This document shows, piece by piece, positions 58,716 through 64,000 of a DNA stretch of 64,000 nt. This stretch comes from Microbacterium testaceum StLB037 (GTDB lineage: Bacteria; Actinomycetota; Actinomycetes; Actinomycetales; Microbacteriaceae), in the NCBI RefSeq assembly GCF_000202635.1, contig NC_015125.1, positions 2,604,001 through 2,668,000 on the forward strand, given 5' to 3'. The position numbers were made by a program, and so were the translations under genes. The notes beneath the pieces are model-generated. The model saw only the letters and a list, made by a program, of their open reading frames with translations. It did no database searches and had not been told where the DNA came from. The first letter of the stretch is position 1; each line of letters starts with the position of its first letter.

Positions 58716-60065
58716 ATGAGCCTCGACACCCTCCCCACCGTCGGCGGTCCCTCGCTCGCCCAGGAGCGCCGCCTCGTCACCGCCATCCCCGGTCCCCGCT
58801 CGCAGGAGCTGCTCGACCGCAAGGCCGCCGCCGTGGCATCCGGTGTCGGGCACACCGTGCCGATCCACGCCGTCGCCGCGGGCGGGGGAGTCGTCGTCGA
58901 CGCCGACGGCAACTCGCTCATCGACCTGGGCTCGGGTATCGCCGTCACGAGCGTCGGCAACGCGCACCCCGCCGTCGTCAAGGCCGTGCAGGACCAGGTC
59001 GCCGCCTTCACCCACACGTGCTTCATGGTCTCGCCCTACGACTCGTACGTCGCCGTCGCCGAGGCGCTCAACCGTCTCACCCCCGGCGATCACGCGAAGA
59101 AGAGCGCGCTGTTCAACTCCGGCGCCGAGGCCGTCGAGAACGCCGTGAAGATCGCCCGCAAGCACACCGGCCGTCAGGCCGTCGTCGCCTTCGACCACGC
59201 CTACCACGGCCGCACCAACCTCACCATGGCGCTCACGGCCAAGAACATGCCGTACAAGAGCGGCTTCGGCCCCTTCGCCGCCGAGATCTACCGCGCCCCC
59301 CTCTCCTACCCGTTCCGCGACGGCCTCTCCGGCCCCGAGGCGGCCGCCAAGGCGATCAGCCTCATCGAGAAGCAGGTCGGGGCCGAGAACCTCGCCGCCG
59401 TCATCATCGAGCCCATCCAGGGCGAGGGCGGTTTCATCGTCCCCGCCGACGGCTTCCTCAACGCGATCGTCGACTGGTGCCGCGACAACGGCGTCGTCTT
59501 CATCGCCGACGAGGTGCAGTCGGGCTTCGCCCGCACCGGCGCGATGTTCGCGAGCGAGATCTTCGGCATCGTCCCCGACCTCGTCACCACCGCGAAGGGC
59601 ATCGCCGGCGGGCTCCCGCTGGCGGCCGTGACGGGGCGCGCCGAGATCATGGATGCCACCCACACGGGCGGACTCGGAGGCACGTACGGCGGCAACCCGA
59701 TCGCGTGCGCCGCGGCTCTGGCATCCATCGACGCCTTCGAGAACGAGGGGCTGGTCGAGCGGGCCCGGGAGATCGGCGGACTGCTCCTCGCCCGCCTGCG
59801 CGAGATGCAGCAGAAGGACCCGCGCGTCGGGGACGTCCGCGGACATGGCGCGATGATCGCGGCCGAGTTCGTCGATCCCGCCACCGGCGCTCCCGACGCG
59901 GCCCTCACCGCCGCCGTCGCCAAGGCCGCGATCGCCGAGGGCGTCATCGTGCTCACGTGCGGGACGTACGGCAACGTCATCCGGTTCCTCCCGCCGCTGT
60001 CGATCGGCGACGACCTGCTGAACGAGGGTCTCGACGTGGTCGCGGCCGCCCTCGCCCGCCACTGA
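58716..60065 (+). CDS. gabT: 4-aminobutyrate (GABA)/putrescine aminotransferase
   Basis: 449 residues from an ATG seven bases after TAGCAT (leaderless). NSGAEAVENAVKIARKHTGR, HAYHGRTNLTMALTAK and DEVQSGFARTGAMFA are class III aminotransferase stretches, and the Schiff-base Lys294 is in TTAKGIAGGLPLAAV. It fits GABA aminotransferase, giving succinate semialdehyde. The next gene encodes a putrescine-oxidase-like flavoenzyme, so a putrescine-to-GABA-to-succinate route is likely, although an aminobutyraldehyde dehydrogenase is not in the window. Confidence 0.9.
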   Translation: MSLDTLPTVGGPSLAQERRLVTAIPGPRSQELLDRKAAAVASGVGHTVPIHAVAAGGGVVVDADGNSLIDLGSGIAVTSVGNAHPAVVKAVQDQVAAFTHTCFMVSPYDSYVAVAEALNRLTPGDHAKKSALFNSGAEAVENAVKIARKHTGRQAVVAFDHAYHGRTNLTMALTAKNMPYKSGFGPFAAEIYRAPLSYPFRDGLSGPEAAAKAISLIEKQVGAENLAAVIIEPIQGEGGFIVPADGFLNAIVDWCRDNGVVFIADEVQSGFARTGAMFASEIFGIVPDLVTTAKGIAGGLPLAAVTGRAEIMDATHTGGLGGTYGGNPIACAAALASIDAFENEGLVERAREIGGLLLARLREMQQKDPRVGDVRGHGAMIAAEFVDPATGAPDAALTAAVAKAAIAEGVIVLTCGTYGNVIRFLPPLSIGDDLLNEGLDVVAAALARH

Positions 60066-60152
60066 CGAACGTCTCGGCGGCGGCGTCGACCCGAACTCCG
60101 CCGCCGTCGGGGCCACCCCGCACGACTCCGCACGACAAGTAAGGACGCTTTC

Positions 60153-61613
60153 ATGGACGAGATCACCCGAGACGTGGTCGTCATCGGAGCCGGCGCCGCC
60201 GGCCTCACCGCCGCTAACGACCTGCGCAAGGCCGGCCTCTCGGTCGCGGTCCTCGAAGCGCGTGACCGCGTGGGCGGGCGCCTGTGGACCGACGTCGTCG
60301 ACGGCGCCATGCTCGAGCTCGGCGGTCAGTGGGTCTCGCCCGACCAGCAGGCGCTCATCGACACCGTCGCCGAGCTGGGCCTCGAGACCTACAGCCGCTA
60401 CCGCGAGGGCGACAGCGTCTACGTCGGCCCCGACGGCGTCGCGAAGCGCTTCACGGGCGAGATGTTCCCCGTCGCCCCCGAGACCGAGCGCGTCATCGAC
60501 GAGATCACCGCGCGCCTGGATGCCATGGTCGCCGAGATCGACCCGGATCGGCCGTGGGAGCACCCGAAGGCCGCCGAGTGGGACAAGGTCTCGTGGGACG
60601 CGTGGCTGCGCGCGCAGACCGACGACGACGAAGCCGTGCGCAACCTCGCCTTCGCGACGGGATCGGCGATGCTCACCAAGCCCACGCACACGTTCTCGCT
60701 CCTGCAGTCGCTGCTCATGGCGGCATCCGCCGGCTCGTACACGCACCTCGTCGACGCCGACTTCATCCTCGACAAGCGCGTCGCGGGCGGCCTGCAGCAG
60801 GTTCCCGAGCTGCTCGCCGAGCGTCTCGGCGACGACGTCTTCCTGAACCAGCCGGTGCGCCGCATCGTCTGGGGCGCCGACGTCGCGACGCCGGATCGCC
60901 CGGCGAACGCCGCGACGGGCAAGCGCGTCGACGACCTGCGCGAGCTGACCGCTCGTGTCGAGGCGGCGAAGTCCTCCTCCGCCGGCGTCACCGTGATCGC
61001 CGACGGCGTCACCGTCCGCGCCCGCTTCGCGATCCTCGCCCTGGCCCCCGTCCTCTACAACCGCATCTCGTTCGAGCCGCCGCTCCCGCGCCGCCAGCAC
61101 CAGATGCACCAGCACATCTCGATGGGCTTCGTCATCAAGGTGCACGCCGTGTACGAGACGCCGTTCTGGCGCGAGAAGGGCCTCTCGGGCACCGCGTTCA
61201 GCCCCTACGAGCTCTCGCACGAGGCGTACGACAACACCAACCACGGCGACGAGCGCGGAACCCTCGTCGGATTCGTCTCCGACCAGAACGCCGACGACCT
61301 CTTCCGCTTGAGCGCCGAGGAGCGCAAGGAGAAGATCCTCGAGTCCCTCTCGCACTACTACGGCCCCGAGGCCAAGAACCCGGTCGTGTACTACGAGAGC
61401 GACTGGGGCACCGAGGAGTGGACCCGCGGAGCCTACGCCGCGAGCTTCGACATGGGCGGCCTCCACCGCTACGGCGCCGACCTCCGCGAGCCCGTCGGCC
61501 CGATCCACCTCGCGTGCAGCGACATGGCCGGCGCCGGGTACCAGCACGTCGACGGCGCGATCCGCCAGGGCCACCGCGCGGCCGACGAGATCCTCGAGCG
61601 GGCACGCGGATGA
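60153..61613 (+). CDS. Flavin amine oxidase, putrescine-oxidase-like
   Basis: 486 residues. VVVIGAGAAGLTAANDLRKAG is the FAD-binding Rossmann motif, followed by LEARDRVGGRLWT. The C-terminal CSDMAGAGYQHVDGAIRQG is the second FAD-binding part. The overall form matches actinobacterial putrescine oxidases and related monoamine oxidases, which make 4-aminobutanal, ammonia and hydrogen peroxide. It lies 87 bases after gabT, whose product would act one step further down. The amine specificity is inferred. Confidence 0.87.
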   Translation: MDEITRDVVVIGAGAAGLTAANDLRKAGLSVAVLEARDRVGGRLWTDVVDGAMLELGGQWVSPDQQALIDTVAELGLETYSRYREGDSVYVGPDGVAKRFTGEMFPVAPETERVIDEITARLDAMVAEIDPDRPWEHPKAAEWDKVSWDAWLRAQTDDDEAVRNLAFATGSAMLTKPTHTFSLLQSLLMAASAGSYTHLVDADFILDKRVAGGLQQVPELLAERLGDDVFLNQPVRRIVWGADVATPDRPANAATGKRVDDLRELTARVEAAKSSSAGVTVIADGVTVRARFAILALAPVLYNRISFEPPLPRRQHQMHQHISMGFVIKVHAVYETPFWREKGLSGTAFSPYELSHEAYDNTNHGDERGTLVGFVSDQNADDLFRLSAEERKEKILESLSHYYGPEAKNPVVYYESDWGTEEWTRGAYAASFDMGGLHRYGADLREPVGPIHLACSDMAGAGYQHVDGAIRQGHRAADEILERARG

Positions 61614-62509
61614 GCGCCGCGGTCGTCGTCGGGTACACCGCGACCGACGCCGGGGCCGATGCCCTGGCTCTCGGCATCCGTCTCGCCCGCGCGATCGACG
61701 CCCCGCTCGAGATCGCGCTGGTCCTGCCCGGCGACGCCCGCAGCGTCATCACCCCGCCGGATGCGTCCTACACGCGGCACATCCGCGACCAGGCCGAGCG
61801 CTGGCTGGAGGACGCGGCGCGCGCGGTTCGGGATGCCGTGCCCCACCGCACCCGCGTCCGTCACGCCGACTCGTTCGCCGAGGGGCTCGTCGCCTTCGCC
61901 GACGAGATCGGTGCGGGCTACATCGTGGTGGGAGCCGCGAACGGCGGCCTGCGCGGCCGCCATCGCCTGGGCACCGTCGCCTCGGAACTGCTGCACTCCT
62001 CCGACGTCCCGGTCGTCCTCGCTCCCGAGGGGTCGCGGCGGATCGACCCCGCGCTCGGCATCAGCCGGATCACCGCGGCGATCGGCAGTCGGCCCGGAGC
62101 CGACGTCCTGCGCGAGGAGAGCGTGCAGCTCGCGGCTGCGGCATCCGTTCCCCTCCGTCTTCTCTCTCTCGTGACCGTCGACCTGCCCACCGGCCTCGAG
62201 ACCGGCGCGATCCGCATCGCCGGGGCCGCGCACTCGGAAGAGGTCCTCGCGCAGGCCCGCGCCGAACTGCCCACCGACATCGCCGCCGAGGTCACCGTCG
62301 CCGACGGCGACAGCATCGAAGAGGCCGTCCGCGAACTCGCGTGGGACCCCGCCGAGCTCGCGATCGTCGGGTCGAGCCGACTCGCGCAACCGCGCCGCCT
62401 GTTCCTCGGTTCGACCGCGGCGAAGATGCTGCACGAACTCCCCGTCCCGCTCGTCGTCGTGCCACGCAGCCGTGCCGACGCCCCCGTCCAGGAAGGACCG
62501 CGGCCATGA
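61610..62509 (+). CDS. Universal stress protein, two UspA domains
   Basis: 299 residues; ATGA overlap with the oxidase gene. Two tandem UspA domains: VVVGYTATDAGADALALGIR at the start and a shorter second half from about residue 145 ending IVGSSRLAQPRRLFLGSTAA, which carries the G-x9-G-S/T ATP-binding motif. The first half has VVGAANGGLRGRHRLGTVAS. Tandem UspA proteins are common in actinobacteria and may modulate the neighbouring permease. Its role in a catabolic operon is unclear. Confidence 0.88.
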   Translation: MSAAVVVGYTATDAGADALALGIRLARAIDAPLEIALVLPGDARSVITPPDASYTRHIRDQAERWLEDAARAVRDAVPHRTRVRHADSFAEGLVAFADEIGAGYIVVGAANGGLRGRHRLGTVASELLHSSDVPVVLAPEGSRRIDPALGISRITAAIGSRPGADVLREESVQLAAAASVPLRLLSLVTVDLPTGLETGAIRIAGAAHSEEVLAQARAELPTDIAAEVTVADGDSIEEAVRELAWDPAELAIVGSSRLAQPRRLFLGSTAAKMLHELPVPLVVVPRSRADAPVQEGPRP

Positions 62510-64000
62510 CCGCACCCGCACCCGCCACCGGCAGTGAAGCCGGCGGTCTGTCGAAGAAGGGGCTGAGCGCCGGGACGATCGGCCTCATCGGCGCCGTCGT
62601 GATCGGCATCTCATGCATCGCGCCCGCCTACACCTTCACCGCCGCGATCGGCCCGACCGTGGGGGCCGTGGGTCTCCAGGTCCCGGCGATCATCCTCGTC
62701 GGCTTCATCCCGATGCTGTTGGTCGCCTTCGGCTACCGCGAACTGAACAACCGGATGCCGGACTCGGGCACCTCGTTCACGTGGGCGGCGCGCGCCTTCG
62801 GACCGTGGATCGGCTGGATGGCGGGGTGGGGGCTGATCGCCGCCACGATCATCGTGCTGTCGAACCTCGCCGGGATCGCCGTCGACTTCCTGTTCCTGCT
62901 GATCTCGCAGCTCACCGGTCAGGCCGGGATCGCCGATCTCGCGTCGAACCTCGGCATCAACATCGTCGTGTGCCTGCTGTTCGTGCTGGGTGCGACCGTG
63001 GTGTCGTACCGCGACATGCAGACGACCCAGAAGCTGCAGTACGTGCTCGTCACCTTCCAGGTCCTCGTCCTCGTCGTGTTCGCCGTCGTCGCGATCACCC
63101 ACGCGGTCCAGGGCAACGCCTTCGACGCCACCCCGTTCTCGTGGGAGTGGTTCAACCCGTTCGCGGTGTCGTCGTTCAGCGCGTTCGCGGCGGGGGTCTC
63201 GCTGTCGATCTTCATCTTCTGGGGGTGGGACGTCACCCTCACCATGAACGAGGAGACGAAGGACCCCGAGAAGACGCCCGGCCGCGCGGCCACCATCACC
63301 GTCATCACGATCGTCTCGCTGTACCTGCTGCTCGCGGTGTCGATGATCATGTTCGCCGGGATCGGCGACGGCGAGTTCGGTCTCGGCAACCCCGACATCC
63401 AGGACAACGCCTTCTTCGCGCTCGCGGGTCCCATCCTCGGCCCCTTCGCGGCCTTCGTCTCGCTGGCCGTGCTCACGAGCTCCGCCTCGTCGCTGCAGTC
63501 GACCTTCGTGGGGCCCGCCCGCACGCTCCTGGCCATGGGGCACTACGGCGCCCTGCCCGAGCGGTTCGCGAAGGTCAGCCCGCGCTTCTTCACGCCGGGG
63601 TTCGCGACGATCGTCTCGGCCGTGGTCGCCGCGGGTTTCTACGCCGTCATGCGCGTCGTGAGCGTCAACGTGCTCAGCGACACGATCCTCACCCTCGGCA
63701 TCATGATCTGCTTCTATTACGGGCTCACCGCGTTCGCGTGCGTCTGGTACTTCCGCAAGCAGTGGTTCGACTCGGTGCGCAACGTCTTCTTCACGCTGCT
63801 GTTCCCCCTCGTGGGCGGACTCATCCTCGCGGTGATCTTCGTCACGACGCTCGTCGACAGCATGAACCCCGACTACGGCAGCGGTTCCGAGATCGGCGGC
63901 GTGGGACTCGTCTTCATCCTGGGGATGACCATCATCCTGCTGGGAGTGGCGATCATGGTGTGGCAGCGCGTGCGCCGCCCGGCCTTCTTCCGCGGGGAGA
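62506..64000 (+). CDS. APC-family amino acid/polyamine permease, 3'-truncated
   Basis: The ATG overlaps the UspA stop (ATGA). About 498 codons are visible and the frame is still open at the window end, so only the extreme C-terminus is missing. IGAVVIGISCIAPAYTFTAA is the first APC helix, GYRELNNRMPDSGTSFTWAA the conserved loop, and GWDVTLTMNEETKDPEKTPG the mid-region motif; twelve or more helices are visible. In this operon it is the likely uptake system for putrescine or GABA. The substrate is inferred from neighbours only. Confidence 0.88.
   Translation, partial: MTAPAPATGSEAGGLSKKGLSAGTIGLIGAVVIGISCIAPAYTFTAAIGPTVGAVGLQVPAIILVGFIPMLLVAFGYRELNNRMPDSGTSFTWAARAFGPWIGWMAGWGLIAATIIVLSNLAGIAVDFLFLLISQLTGQAGIADLASNLGINIVVCLLFVLGATVVSYRDMQTTQKLQYVLVTFQVLVLVVFAVVAITHAVQGNAFDATPFSWEWFNPFAVSSFSAFAAGVSLSIFIFWGWDVTLTMNEETKDPEKTPGRAATITVITIVSLYLLLAVSMIMFAGIGDGEFGLGNPDIQDNAFFALAGPILGPFAAFVSLAVLTSSASSLQSTFVGPARTLLAMGHYGALPERFAKVSPRFFTPGFATIVSAVVAAGFYAVMRVVSVNVLSDTILTLGIMICFYYGLTAFACVWYFRKQWFDSVRNVFFTLLFPLVGGLILAVIFVTTLVDSMNPDYGSGSEIGGVGLVFILGMTIILLGVAIMVWQRVRRPAFFRGE

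Noticed and set aside
58458..61574. A 1,038-codon open frame on the minus strand
   Set aside because: It is antisense to gabT and the amine oxidase, has low-complexity Gly/Asp/Arg/Val composition and no recognisable motif; long antisense frames are expected at this GC content.

Overview
The window is a dense, very GC-rich bacterial chromosome segment that reads as an actinobacterium, most likely family Microbacteriaceae (Microbacterium-like). Supporting signs are the base composition, frequent GTG starts, many starts placed 6-7 bases after a TANNNT -10 box (leaderless mRNAs), an actinobacterial RamB-type regulator beside the glyoxylate genes, HadA/HadB next to murB, and the heptamer GGATGCC recurring on both strands. 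I see no rRNA, tRNA, CRISPR array, transposase, integrase or phage gene. Nearly all of it is gene space, and no unexplained gap exceeds about 310 bases.

Layout. 1-11 kb: the end of an aldo/keto reductase, an ECF sigma factor with an overlapping membrane partner, a thioesterase/MFS/TetR cluster with a palindromic operator, an NAD-dependent epimerase-like protein, a second ECF sigma factor coupled to an Asp23-like protein, an NmrA-type protein, and a transsulfuration pair (cystathionine beta-synthase/cysteine synthase plus cystathionine gamma-synthase/lyase) preceded by a tiny Cys-codon leader peptide. 11-18 kb: an F420-type reductase, a TauE-type permease, HadA/HadB-murB, an aminotransferase and a CLC channel. 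18-22 kb: a sugar-acid catabolic operon (KDPG/KDG-type aldolase, MFS importer, P-loop kinase) divergent from a DeoR regulator. 22-23.5 kb: PnuC and a NadR-like protein. 23.5-29.6 kb: five overlapping genes encoding a MoxR-like AAA+ ATPase, an unknown protein, a metallopeptidase-motif/vWA protein, another unknown protein and a PaaK-like adenylate-forming enzyme. This operon is the best candidate for an undescribed system.

29.6-34.5 kb holds the glyoxylate shunt (malate synthase, isocitrate lyase) and a divergent RamB-like regulator. 34.5-42.2 kb is a hydantoin-type catabolic operon: an NCS1/CodB-like permease, a HyuA-like protein, three tandem DUF917 proteins and a PucR-type regulator. 42.4-51.1 kb looks like a beta-glucan utilisation locus: a secreted glycoamylase-like (GH144-type) protein, TetR, a carbohydrate ABC importer, a GH3 beta-glucosidase and LacI. 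51.2-56.9 kb is a PhnCDE-type ABC importer with a HAD phosphatase and an RpiR/SIS regulator, suggesting uptake of a phosphorylated or phosphonate-like compound. 57-64 kb is a putrescine/GABA operon (aminotransferase, putrescine-oxidase-like flavoenzyme, UspA protein, APC permease) opposite a PucR-type regulator; the permease runs off the end.

A family of intergenic inverted repeats with cores like GAGATCACACGATC lies in four gaps (4.4, 44.8, 51.2 and 57.0 kb), three of them between convergent genes. All identifications rest on reading the sequence and on general family knowledge; no database search was run.
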